From NCBI GenBank assembly GCA_026225395.1, contig JAMFSR010000004.1, positions 167,837-231,836 of the forward strand: a stretch of 64,000 nucleotides of DNA. Direction: 5' to 3'. Positions 17,905 through 25,367 of this stretch are shown here, piece after piece. This stretch comes from Granulicella sapmiensis (lineage in GTDB: Bacteria > Acidobacteriota > Terriglobia > Terriglobales > Acidobacteriaceae). Under the pieces are notes generated by a model. That model had not been told where the DNA came from. It saw nothing but the letters and a program-made list of their open reading frames with translations, and ran no database searches. Within the stretch, counting starts at the first letter, position 1; each line of letters starts with the position of its first letter. A program made the translations under genes and the position numbers.

Positions 17905-18052
17905 GTCTGCCAGAATACCGTCATGCAGTCAGACAGCGCAACCTCTTCGTCTGACAGGATGACCTCACGCACCGCGCCCAGCCATCTAATCACATCGAGC
18001 ACTCTTCTGACCAGACATTATTTCCCTATAGGAATACGAGAAAGTGAACCAA
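17905..18052 (-). promoter_or_regulatory. Candidate promoter and operator cluster upstream of uxaE
   Basis: On the minus strand TTGGTT (18047-18052) and TATAGG (18025-18030) are 16 bp apart, a plausible -35/-10 pair. Downstream lie two perfect GTC-N-GAC palindromes, GTCAGAC (17928-17934) and GTCTGACA (17949-17956), and two degenerate relatives, at 17905-17913 and 18006-18015, the latter next to the start region. GTC-N-GAC cores are typical of GntR/FCD-type repressors of sugar-acid genes. This is inference from pattern; no regulator gene is in the window. Confidence 0.45.
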
Positions 18053-18126
18053 TCTCTTCGGCACAAGCTCTTCAAAATCCGCCCTGGTCTCGGTCCTTTC
18101 CGCAACGTCTCCCTAAAACCTGAAAC

Positions 18127-19413
18127 CTAACCCCTAAAACCTATAAACCGCCCCTCATACGCCCAAAGCCCCAACCCGGGGTTCGAGATATAAAAAATCT
18201 CTTCCCCATCCACCACATTCCACCCGTCGGTCAGCTTTTCCGGATCATACTTCGCCGTGTACTCCGCCAGATCCCCGTACTCAAAATGCACGCCCTCGAT
18301 CTCTGCCCGCGTCAGATGCCCCGGGCAGTACCGAATCGTGAACCGCCCCTCGCTCGACCCATGAATCAAGTGCGCCGCCGCACTCAAATTCCCCGCGAGA
18401 TCGGCATCATCCTTTACCGCCTGCAACGTAGCCGGCGTCCCGCAATATCCATACTTCCGGATCAGCACATCGATCTGCTTGTCTTCACCAAACTCCTTCA
18501 CCCCCGGCGCCAGCACAATCAACTCCGCCCCATCCGCCAGCGCCATCCGCGTCCGATACACACTCTTATTCCCCAGCCAGGTGGAATGAAACTCATGCGG
18601 ATCGAGAAACACCACAGCCTTCTTAATCTCGCGATCCATCATCAGGAAGTTGCACTTCAAACTCAGCTCGGCAGCTTTCTCAAAGCACTCCGTATCGTCG
18701 CCGATATACATGCCCCGCATCACCAGCTCACCCGCAGCATTCTTGTTCACGACGGTCTGCACATACACAATCTGCGGCAGCATCGGCCCAAAGTGCTCGC
18801 TCGCATAGTTCAGCACGCGCCGCACAGGAGTATCCGCGCGTCCCATCATGCGCTCCATCCCATACACGGCTCCCAGAAAGTGTGAGCGATGAATCCCCAT
18901 CACACCACCGGTCCCAATAAAAATATTCTTCGACCCATTGGCCATGCCCACCACCTCATGCGGCACCACCTGCCCGATCGAAAGAATCAAATCGAATCCG
19001 CCATCCCGCAGCAGTTTGTTCACCTGCGCCGGCCAGGTGTAGTCGAGTTTCCCTTCGCTGACCTCCAGCATGAACGCCCCCGGAATCTCACCCAGCGTCA
19101 CAATGTCATTCCGCCAGTCATGCACACGGAACAGCTCCCGCGGCGTCTTGCCGAACATCGTCGCAATCTGGTGATCCGGCATCGCCGTATGCGTCCCCAG
19201 CGCAGGCAACACATCCGTCAGCTTGTCCCCATAGAACTCCCAGGCCATCTCAGTCAACTCGCCAGCCTTCGAGTGAAACCGCGTAAAGTCCGGCGGCACC
19301 GCCAGCACCTTCTTGCGATCCCCAAGCTTCGCAAGTGCTTCAAACAAACCCGCCTTGATTTCAGCAGGCGACATTTCCGTAGTGGGCGATCCAGCAGCAA
19401 AAAAGAGACTCAT
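18127..19413 (-). CDS. LarA-family nickel-pincer hydroxyacid epimerase (candidate mannonate/gluconate 2-epimerase)
   Basis: A 428-residue full-length LarA-like (DUF2088) protein. Every residue known from Lactobacillus plantarum LarA is present with matching spacing: Asp42 and Arg45 in PPDFTR, catalytic His75 in GTHT, catalytic His152 in PHEVVG, Lys162 in NGSK (ten residues after His152, as in LarA, where it binds the nickel-pincer nucleotide), and His178 in IHRSH (16 residues later, the nickel ligand). The enzyme should therefore move a hydride at C2 of a 2-hydroxy acid. The neighbours are hexuronate and gluconate genes, not lactate genes, so D-mannonate/D-gluconate is the best substrate guess; the LarA superfamily does, to my knowledge, include a gluconate 2-epimerase. 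The maturation genes larB, larC and larE are not in the window. Confidence 0.8.
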   Translation of the reverse strand: MSLFFAAGSPTTEMSPAEIKAGLFEALAKLGDRKKVLAVPPDFTRFHSKAGELTEMAWEFYGDKLTDVLPALGTHTAMPDHQIATMFGKTPRELFRVHDWRNDIVTLGEIPGAFMLEVSEGKLDYTWPAQVNKLLRDGGFDLILSIGQVVPHEVVGMANGSKNIFIGTGGVMGIHRSHFLGAVYGMERMMGRADTPVRRVLNYASEHFGPMLPQIVYVQTVVNKNAAGELVMRGMYIGDDTECFEKAAELSLKCNFLMMDREIKKAVVFLDPHEFHSTWLGNKSVYRTRMALADGAELIVLAPGVKEFGEDKQIDVLIRKYGYCGTPATLQAVKDDADLAGNLSAAAHLIHGSSEGRFTIRYCPGHLTRAEIEGVHFEYGDLAEYTAKYDPEKLTDGWNVVDGEEIFYISNPGLGLWAYEGRFIGFRG

Positions 19414-19457
19414 AGACTTTCAATAATAAGCTTGCCCCCGCATGATATTTTTTCTCA

Positions 19458-19844
19458 ATGGGCATGCCGAGCTACTTCCGTCCCAAAGCGAAGCTAACGA
19501 GCCTGTCCGAAATCACAGGCGGTATGAGCCCAGATGAAGTCCGCGCTGCCATTAGCGAGGGCGCTCGCTTTCTGGCCTTCGAGTATGTAATTTCCGCCAT
19601 CCTCATTAGCTCCCGAAGGTATTCCAAGCTCATTTACCTCAAACCGGGAGGCAATCCTCTAAGTAAGGCGCTTCCTTACACGGCGCTCACAGCTTTGGTG
19701 GGATGGTGGGGCGTGCCGCACGGAATCATCAACACGCCATCGGTAATTTACAGAAACCTCAAAGGCGGTAAAGACTTCACCTCGCAAATCCTTGCAAGTC
19801 TTCAGCAGAACTCAGACAGCAATAAAATCGTCTTCCGGTCTTGA
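19458..19844 (+). CDS. Small membrane-associated protein of unknown function
   Basis: A 128-residue protein starting MGMPSYFRPK, divergent from the larA-like gene with only 44 bp between starts. A soluble N-terminus carries a helix MSPDEVRAAISEGARFLAFEYVIS, then a Ser/Arg/Lys-rich strand region, and one hydrophobic segment with GWWGVPHGIINTP followed by NLKGGKDFT. The GWWGxPxG...NLxGGxDxT end recurs in small membrane proteins of many bacteria, where it seems to be a membrane-edge module of unknown role. No enzyme motif is seen. The spacer has an AT-rich TATTAT-like box usable by the opposite gene. Confidence 0.6.
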   Translation: MGMPSYFRPKAKLTSLSEITGGMSPDEVRAAISEGARFLAFEYVISAILISSRRYSKLIYLKPGGNPLSKALPYTALTALVGWWGVPHGIINTPSVIYRNLKGGKDFTSQILASLQQNSDSNKIVFRS

Positions 19845-19902
19845 AGACAAGCACTTAGATTTATCTCAGCTAGAACTACTGACGCTCGCTATAATCCACA
19901 AC

Positions 19903-20394
19903 ATGAAGCGCCAGCGCACCCTCTCAGCATCGCAACTGGTTCTACTCTTCATAGCGGGCAGCCTCATCGCGGCTGCCACGTTCCTGCTCATCGGAGTTCT
20001 CAATCTCCACGGATCAACCGGCGCTTCCTTCTGGATGCGCGCTCTGCTCAGCCTCATCCCCCTCGCTCTCGGCTTCTACATCTCCGTCCGCGCTGAAACG
20101 CGCCTCAAGGCCGGCATCGCCATCCGTGACTTCCCGCAAGATGATATCAACTCCCTCCGCGGCATCTTCGAAACCGTTCTTTGGGGAGCATTTTCTATCG
20201 GCCTCATGCTCGTAGGCATCTTCTTCATGCTTCGCAACGAGCATCCTCACACCTTCGGATGGTTCCTCTTCACCCTCGGTCAATCCCTCACCCGCCTGCC
20301 GTGGATCATCAGGGAAACCACCGCCAACCGCACTCCTTCGTCACTGTGGAACAAGGCAAAGCCTCTCCAGTCCAATCACTGGGGCCATCGCTAA
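19903..20394 (+). CDS. Four-helix membrane protein of unknown function
   Basis: A 163-residue hydrophobic protein. I start at ATG 19903 (MKRQRTLSASQLVLLFIAG), the first Met before the first membrane helix; the open frame upstream has no protein-like character. Four hydrophobic segments are visible: LVLLFIAGSLIAAATFLLIGVL, MRALLSLIPLALGFYISV, ETVLWGAFSIGLMLVGIFFML and a weaker FGWFLFTLGQSL. Charged loops hold RAETRLKAGIAIRDFPQDD. There is no recognised family. It lies 58 bp after the preceding small membrane protein on the same strand and may be co-transcribed with it. Confidence 0.55.
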   Translation: MKRQRTLSASQLVLLFIAGSLIAAATFLLIGVLNLHGSTGASFWMRALLSLIPLALGFYISVRAETRLKAGIAIRDFPQDDINSLRGIFETVLWGAFSIGLMLVGIFFMLRNEHPHTFGWFLFTLGQSLTRLPWIIRETTANRTPSSLWNKAKPLQSNHWGHR

Positions 20395-20441
20395 TCGTCG
20401 CACAGACCCCTTCGACTTCGAACCCAATCGCGTTCGCCAGA

Positions 20442-20530
20442 AACACCGAGCGCCAGAGGCGCGCCCTATACCAGTCCAGGGCAACGCCCTGGGTTACGCG
20501 CCCTAAGCATCTCCAAGGGGCTGAAAGCCC
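20442..20530. repeat. Dispersed intergenic repeat with hairpin
   Basis: The spacer contains a 7-bp perfect hairpin CCAGGGC-aac-GCCCTGG (20476-20492) flanked by two GCGCCCTA-type repeats and followed by AAGGGGCTGAAAGCCCGCTCT. This composition is typical of short dispersed repeats found in Acidobacteria and Planctomycetes genomes, to my knowledge; no second copy lies in the window. Confidence 0.5.
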
Positions 20531-20547
20531 GCTCTATAATCCTACCC

Positions 20548-20697
20548 ATGGCGATCGACATCGAACTTGACGAAGACGTACTTCAAGCCCTTCACGCCGA
20601 AATGCTCCGTACGGGCGAGTCAATGGACCAAGTAGCCAATCGTGTTCTACTTTCTTTCTTCCAGGAGAACACCCCAACCGCTTCCATCGATCCTTAG
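20548..20697 (+). CDS. Orphan ribbon-helix-helix-like small protein
   Basis: A 49-codon frame read by hand. The protein starts MAIDIELDEDVLQALHAEM and continues RTGESMDQVANRVLLSFF. One beta-strand followed by two helices separated by a TGES turn is the layout of ribbon-helix-helix (CopG/MetJ-type) DNA-binding proteins, which dimerise through the strand. Many such short proteins are antitoxins, but no toxin gene is adjacent: the next gene, 6 bp downstream, is the convergent GH79 enzyme. No good ribosome site precedes the ATG, and a dispersed repeat lies immediately upstream, so the gene could be a remnant. Fold assignment is inference. Confidence 0.5.
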   Translation: MAIDIELDEDVLQALHAEMLRTGESMDQVANRVLLSFFQENTPTASIDP

Positions 20698-20703
20698 TCT
20701 CGC

Positions 20704-22236
20704 TCACCGGCAAGCCGCATTCCCCGCCTCACCCACCGTCAAAAACGTAAGACTCGCCGCCGGAAGCACCACATCCCCCTTCGCCGTCTTCACACCCTCC
20801 AGCACCGGCACATCCCCATCCGCCGACACCATCAAATCCTTCCCATTCAACTGCACCGTCCGGCCCATCAGATCCGCCGCCGTCAGCGTATACCGCACCG
20901 AATTCTCCGTCACCCTCATCCTCACCGCATCCGTCCGGCTCAAATTGATCGCCAGCAACGAAACCCCACCCGGCCTGTCCTTCATGCACTGCGCATACAG
21001 ATGCACCGAAGCCGAAGGCGCCGGTCCCGCTTCCAGCACCGTCGTCCCCATTGTGTTGTGCCAAAGCAGAGCCGCCCAATAATTCGGCCGTGGCACCAGC
21101 GTCTTCTCGTCGATCAACCCGTAGTCACTCGCCGCCAGCGTGTTGTGCATCACCACCTTCACGCCCAGCTTCGCCAGCCGCCCCAACTGGTCCAGATACC
21201 GAAAGCTGTCCACATAAGTCGACGCCCACCGATCGCCCCCACAAGCCGTCTGCCCCGTCTCGGTAAGCCACATCGCCTTACCCGGCGCATACTGATCCCG
21301 CAGCCCCGCATAGAACGCCTCCACCGTCCCGCTCCGCGTCAGCCAGTCCTCACTCAGCGCCGTCTCCGGACTGATGTCACTCTTGCCGCCCATCCCCGCC
21401 CTGCAGCGCTCCGACACACCCCCATAAAAGTGATACGAAAACACATCCACAGCATTCGGTCCCATCGCCGCCAGTAGCTCTTTGGAAGGCAACAGCTTCA
21501 CCGGAACAAAATCGATCCCCTCACCCACCGACCCCGGCCCCAGCAAAATCGTCTTCGGCGCAGCCTTCCGAAAGAACGGCTGAAACACCGCATAGTCCTT
21601 CCCGTAAGCCGCCGCGTCATATCCCTTCGGAACACCCGCCACGCTAGCAAACGTCGGCTCGTTCATAAACTCCGCCGCCGCAATCGTCCCCCCAATCGAA
21701 TTCGTATACGCCAGGAACTTCTTCGCCTCCACCGGCGTCCAAACTCCTGCCGCATCGCGCGTTCCGGCGCTGGTTGCGAACGAAGTCACAATCTCCGCAT
21801 CCGCCACCTTCGAAAATCCAACAACACCCTTCCACTCAGCCCGCGTCAACACACCGCCAAACCCCTCCGGAGGCGCCGACGGCGCAGGCGCATCGCTGTC
21901 CTGGAAATAGGCCATATTCATCCACGTCCCCGAAACACGCAGATACGCCGGCCCCAGCGCCGCCGCCAGCTTTCGCAGTCGCGGGTTCGACAAATCAATT
22001 GGCGTCCGCTGCTCAAACAGGTTCGGATCAAGTCCCGCCGGTGCCCCGGCCTTCGCCTCCGTCGGCGCAGCCTTGCTTCCATACGGCTTCCAGAACCGCC
22101 CGCCGATGACCTCCACCATCTCGACGTTGTACGACTGAAAACGCGGATCAACCGAACCGATCTTCGGCATCGTGGAGGGGTTCTGTTGCGCCAGCGAAAC
22201 AGCCGAAGCGAAGACAAGTGTGAGGGCGATTTTCAT
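20704..22236 (-). CDS. Secreted GH79-like beta-glucuronidase/heparanase-type glycoside hydrolase
   Basis: A 510-residue exported enzyme; signal peptide MKIALTLVFASAVSLAQ from ATG 22236 (the open frame extends six codons further upstream but the signal starts here). Features of clan GH-A family 79 include LRVSGTWMNMAYF, the acid/base Glu193 in EFMNEP, the nucleophile Glu327 in WLTETGQTACGG, and the PNYWAALLWHNTMG segment that in heparanase-type enzymes follows the barrel, leading into a C-terminal beta-domain with LLAINLSR. GH79 enzymes release glucuronic acid or 4-O-methyl-glucuronic acid from glycans. It lies between the uronate isomerase gene and the larA-uxaE-gntK block, which fits a role as supplier of glucuronate. 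Family call from motif recall, not a search. Confidence 0.75.
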   Translation of the reverse strand: MKIALTLVFASAVSLAQQNPSTMPKIGSVDPRFQSYNVEMVEVIGGRFWKPYGSKAAPTEAKAGAPAGLDPNLFEQRTPIDLSNPRLRKLAAALGPAYLRVSGTWMNMAYFQDSDAPAPSAPPEGFGGVLTRAEWKGVVGFSKVADAEIVTSFATSAGTRDAAGVWTPVEAKKFLAYTNSIGGTIAAAEFMNEPTFASVAGVPKGYDAAAYGKDYAVFQPFFRKAAPKTILLGPGSVGEGIDFVPVKLLPSKELLAAMGPNAVDVFSYHFYGGVSERCRAGMGGKSDISPETALSEDWLTRSGTVEAFYAGLRDQYAPGKAMWLTETGQTACGGDRWASTYVDSFRYLDQLGRLAKLGVKVVMHNTLAASDYGLIDEKTLVPRPNYWAALLWHNTMGTTVLEAGPAPSASVHLYAQCMKDRPGGVSLLAINLSRTDAVRMRVTENSVRYTLTAADLMGRTVQLNGKDLMVSADGDVPVLEGVKTAKGDVVLPAASLTFLTVGEAGNAACR

Positions 22237-22368
22237 GGGGCACCACTCTAGCACCCACGCACCTCAGTGCGCTCTCAAAGCCCCCTCATTTATGGTCACC
22301 GTAAAACGCAAAAATCACCACAAACTCTCCACAAACCACCGTAAAAACGCAACACGCGGCAGACGGTA

Positions 22369-22416
22369 AAGAGGCGCGCTCCCTCGGGCCGCTAAGCCCA
22401 AGAAAACGCGCCTCTT
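22369..22416 (-). terminator. Putative terminator downstream of uxaC
   Basis: A 10-bp perfect inverted repeat, AAGAGGCGCG (22369-22378) with CGCGCCTCTT (22407-22416), lies 13 bp after the uxaC stop; the 28-nt loop is long and the T-run is short (TTTACC). The rest of the spacer to 22255 contains ACCGTAAAA(A)CGC twice and a related ACGGTAAAG, probably another dispersed repeat. Confidence 0.5.
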
Positions 22417-22429
22417 ATCCCTCAAAAAC

Positions 22430-23827
22430 CTACAATTTGTAGGCTTTGCGCACCAGGTTCACGGTCAGGTCCTTCACCAGCTCGAACGCCTCATCCTCAT
22501 CCAGCCGATGCTCCGCCACCAACCTCCCCAGGAACGCGCAATCCACGCGCCGCGCCACATCATGCCGCGCCGGAATCGACAAAAACGCCCGCGTATCGTC
22601 ATTGAAACCAACGGTGTTATAGAACCCCGCTGTCTCAGTTGCCTGCTCCCGGAAGCGCATCATGCCCTCCGGCGAATCATGGAACCACCAAGGCGGCCCC
22701 AGCCGCAGACAAGGGTAATGCCCCGCCAACGGAGCGAGTTCCCGGCTGATCGTCGACTCGTCTAACATGAACAAAATAAAAGTGAAATTCGGCTCATTGC
22801 CGTACTTACTCAACAGCGGCCGCAGGTTTCTGACAAACTCCGTGGGAGAAGGGATGTCCGCTCCCTTGTCCCGCCCGAACTTCTCATACACCTTCAAGTT
22901 ATGATTCCGGATCGACCCTGGATGCAGCTGCATCGTCAGCCCGTCCTCGACGCTCATTCCGGCGAGCTCCGTCAGCATCTGCGCCTGGAACAGCTCCACA
23001 TCGCCGGCCCGTGTCTTGCCTGTATAGATCCGCTCGTACAGCGCCGTCGCTTCACCCAAGGGCAGGTCAGCAGTCATAGCCGTCAAATGCCCATGATCGG
23101 TAGCAGTAGCGCCGTTCTCGATAAAGTAGGCACGTCGCTTCCGCAGCGCAGCCAGATAGCCCTTCCACGACGACACATCTTCGCCGCTTACCTCGCCCAG
23201 CTTCTGCAGATTCTCTTTGAAACCAAGGTATTCAGCATCCACCACGGCATCCGGACGGAACGTCGGCAGCACCCGTCCCTTCCATCCGCTGGCCTTGATC
23301 TTCTTATGGAATTCGAGCGAATCGGTCGCCGTATCGGTCGTCGCGAGCACTTCGATGTTGAACTGCTCAAACAGCGCCCGCGGGAGAAACTCCGGCGTCT
23401 CCAGCTTCTTCGCAATGACCTCGTAGTACTCGTCGGCATTCTCCGGGCTCAGCCGTTCCTTCAATCCGAACTGCTCTGAGAACGCGTAGTCGATCCATAG
23501 CCTTGTCGGCGTTCCGCGGAAGAGATAGTAGTTCTTCGCAAAGATTCGCCAAACCTCGCGCGGATCAGCCGACTGCTTGCCATCCACCTGCGGAATCCCC
23601 AGCGACTCCAGCGTAATTCCCTGCGAATACAGCATCCGGAAGATGTAATGATCCGGCTGAATGAACAGCGCTGTCGGGTTCGGAAACGGTTTGTTATCCG
23701 CAAACCATTGCGGATCGGTATGCCCATGCGGGCTGATGATCGGCAGATCGCGCACTGTGTCATAAAGCTTAACGGCAACTGCTCGTGCCGCACTTTCAGC
23801 AGGAAAAAGTCGATTCTTGTCCAACAT
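22430..23827 (-). CDS. uxaC: Uronate (glucuronate/galacturonate) isomerase
   Basis: A 465-residue UxaC, first enzyme of hexuronate catabolism: D-glucuronate to D-fructuronate and D-galacturonate to D-tagaturonate. The amidohydrolase-type metal motif appears as IISPHGHTDPQWFADN near the N-terminus; other family blocks are LWIDYAFSEQFGL, VLATTDTATDSLEFH, MQLHPGSIRNHN, and FVGxNDDTRAFLSIPARHDV-like C-terminal residues (GFNDDTRAF). I choose ATG 23827, preceded by GAGGGG at 11 bp; the TTG three codons upstream would be too close to it. A TGTCTGACA palindrome lies about 80 bp upstream. It belongs functionally with uxaE, the SDR, the LarA-type enzyme and gntK upstream in the window coordinates, though not in one transcript. 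Confidence 0.95.
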   Translation of the reverse strand: MLDKNRLFPAESAARAVAVKLYDTVRDLPIISPHGHTDPQWFADNKPFPNPTALFIQPDHYIFRMLYSQGITLESLGIPQVDGKQSADPREVWRIFAKNYYLFRGTPTRLWIDYAFSEQFGLKERLSPENADEYYEVIAKKLETPEFLPRALFEQFNIEVLATTDTATDSLEFHKKIKASGWKGRVLPTFRPDAVVDAEYLGFKENLQKLGEVSGEDVSSWKGYLAALRKRRAYFIENGATATDHGHLTAMTADLPLGEATALYERIYTGKTRAGDVELFQAQMLTELAGMSVEDGLTMQLHPGSIRNHNLKVYEKFGRDKGADIPSPTEFVRNLRPLLSKYGNEPNFTFILFMLDESTISRELAPLAGHYPCLRLGPPWWFHDSPEGMMRFREQATETAGFYNTVGFNDDTRAFLSIPARHDVARRVDCAFLGRLVAEHRLDEDEAFELVKDLTVNLVRKAYKL

Positions 23828-23907
23828 TCGTTTCAAATCCCCTCAGCGCATCTCATTGCTTCAAGATGCAGCCCACGATGGAAGCCTACCAAACTCGTCG
23901 CCTTCCC

Positions 23908-23916
23908 TGTCTGACA
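23908..23916. promoter_or_regulatory. Candidate operator upstream of uxaC
   Basis: TGTCTGACA is a perfect odd palindrome (TGTC-T-GACA) about 81 bp upstream of the uxaC start. Its GTC-N-GAC core equals the two sites upstream of uxaE. The shared site suggests one GntR-type regulator, but the motif is short and GTC/GAC is frequent in this GC-rich DNA. Confidence 0.35.
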
Positions 23917-24005
23917 TCCGCTCGAATCTCGCTCCCTCTTGGCATTGACCGTCGTTGCTGCTTTACTAAACCCTGATCCTTATTGAACGTTTTTTGGAGT
24001 CCTGT

Positions 24006-24740
24006 TTGCCCCATCCGTCCGCCGCCGCCGCAACCGTTCTCTCCACCGAGCAGTTCCACGCCCGCGTACATGCCCTGACGCCCAAAATCGCTGTCTTCGA
24101 CTGCGACGGCACGCTCTGGTCCGGCGATGCGGGCTCCTCCTTCATGCGCTGGACCATGGACACAGGCCTGCTCTCCCGCGAGGCCACCGAGTGGCTCAAC
24201 AACCGCTACGCCGGCTACAAGCGCGGCGACGTCTCCGAGCTCGCCATCTGCGGCGAAATGGTGCAGGTCTACCACGGCCTTCGCGAGTCCGAACTGCGCC
24301 GCGCCGCCGCCGACTTCTTCGCCAACCACGTGGAGCGCAACATCTTCCCTGAAATGCTGCAGCTGGTTACCGAGCTCCAGGCCACCGGCGTCGACATCTG
24401 GGCCGTCAGCTCTACCTGCGACTGGGTCATCGAAGAAGGCGTCAAGCGCTTCAACATCCCCGCAAACCGCGTCCTGGCCGCTGCCGTAGCCATCGAAAAC
24501 GGCATCGCCACTGAGCGCCTGACCGACGTCCCTACCGACGAAGGCAAGGTTGCCTCACTCCGCAACGCCGGCATTACCGCGCCGGATGTGGTCTTCGGCA
24601 ACTCCGTGCATGACGCCGCGATGCTTTCGATCGCCAACGGCGCCTTCCCGGTCAACCCCTCGCCGGAGCTGCTTCGCCACAGCGCTTTGGCAGGCTGGCC
24701 CGTGTACTATCCAGCTTCTGTTGCTCCGCTGAAACCCTGA
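24006..24740 (+). CDS. HAD-superfamily phosphatase, SerB-like (HAD-IB)
   Basis: A 244-residue phosphohydrolase. All four HAD motifs are present: motif I AVFDCDGTLW with the nucleophile Asp and acid/base Asp, motif II in WAVSSTCDW, motif III Lys in PTDEGKVASLRN, and motif IV VFGNSVHDAAML. The helical cap of subfamily IB lies between motifs I and II. Substrate cannot be told: phosphoserine is common in this branch but other small phosphomonoesters or phospholipids are possible. I start at TTG 24006 because GGAG lies 6 bp upstream; another TTG at 23994 is in frame but lacks a ribosome site. The upstream 179 bp are shared with divergent uxaC. Confidence 0.85.
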   Translation: MPHPSAAAATVLSTEQFHARVHALTPKIAVFDCDGTLWSGDAGSSFMRWTMDTGLLSREATEWLNNRYAGYKRGDVSELAICGEMVQVYHGLRESELRRAAADFFANHVERNIFPEMLQLVTELQATGVDIWAVSSTCDWVIEEGVKRFNIPANRVLAAAVAIENGIATERLTDVPTDEGKVASLRNAGITAPDVVFGNSVHDAAMLSIANGAFPVNPSPELLRHSALAGWPVYYPASVAPLKP

Positions 24741-24759
24741 TTCCTGCGCCCGGGAATCT

Positions 24760-25260
24760 ATGGGGCGGCTATCAACGTCTACACTGTGGGTGAGAGACGT
24801 GAAAGAGCCGATCCGCAAACTGAACGGGCGCCGTCCCCAACCCCCAGCCAAGCCTCTCCGGCATGTCGTGGCCGCGCTCATTCTCCGCGAGAATGGAGCG
24901 GGCCGCGAGGTCTTCATCTGCCAGCGCCGTGCCGACCAGCCGATGGGCCTCAAGTGGGAGTTTCCTGGCGGCAAGATCGAGCTCGGCGAAACCCCAAAGA
25001 TCGCCCTCGCCCGCGAGCTTTCTGAAGAACTCGGCATCAACGCGGAAATCGGCGACCACGTTACCACCGTCCGCCATACCTATCGCAACGGGGGAGCCAT
25101 CGAGATCCAGTTCTTCCGCGTCACGAACTTCAGCGGAGAGCTGGACAACCGGATCTTCCTGGAAATGCTCTGGTCTCCGCTGGAGCGCCTGCCCGACTAC
25201 GACTTCCTTGCCGCCGACCTCACGCTCATCCGCGATCTCGCCGCCGGCAAGCTGCTTTAG
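24760..25260 (+). CDS. NUDIX hydrolase, MutT/8-oxo-dGTP diphosphatase-like
   Basis: A protein of up to 166 residues with a perfect Nudix box: GGKIELGETPKIALARELSEELGI, i.e. G-x5-E-x7-R-E-x2-E-E-x-G, spread across residues 70-93. The upstream VFICQRRADQPMGLKWEFPG is typical of MutT-like enzymes that sanitise oxidised nucleotides, and IEIQFFRVTNFSGE follows as in that group. The start is uncertain: GTG at 24790 or 24799 (near GAGAGAC) would give 156 or 153 residues and keep the full domain. It lies 19 bp after the HAD phosphatase and is probably co-transcribed. Its stop codon abuts a structured repeat. Confidence 0.87.
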   Translation: MGRLSTSTLWVRDVKEPIRKLNGRRPQPPAKPLRHVVAALILRENGAGREVFICQRRADQPMGLKWEFPGGKIELGETPKIALARELSEELGINAEIGDHVTTVRHTYRNGGAIEIQFFRVTNFSGELDNRIFLEMLWSPLERLPDYDFLAADLTLIRDLAAGKLL

Positions 25261-25367
25261 GGAAGCTCTGATAAGTCCCTCAGCGGCTAAAGCCGGATTG
25301 ATTTCACGGCAGTTTTGTCACGGCTGAAGCCGTGACCTACCGTTGGTGCGACTGAATCAGAGCTTCC
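25261..25367. repeat. 107-bp element with 12-bp terminal inverted repeats between convergent stops
   Basis: The element starts right after the NUDIX stop and ends right before the NRAMP stop. Its ends are perfect inverted repeats, GGAAGCTCTGAT (25261-25272) and ATCAGAGCTTCC (25356-25367), extendable by AGTC/GACT after a bulge. Inside are two further hairpins, CGGCT-aa-AGCCG and GTCACGGCT-ga-AGCCGTGAC. It can fold into one branched structure and may be a MITE-like or REP-like element now serving as a two-way terminator. Confidence 0.75.

Noticed and set aside
17881..18123. 80-codon plus-strand frame in the uxaE-larA spacer
   Set aside because: No ribosome site, no domain, and the stretch is better explained as regulatory DNA.
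18127..19413. Lactate racemase
   Set aside because: Fold and cofactor site agree, but no lactate genes are nearby and the context is uronate/gluconate metabolism.
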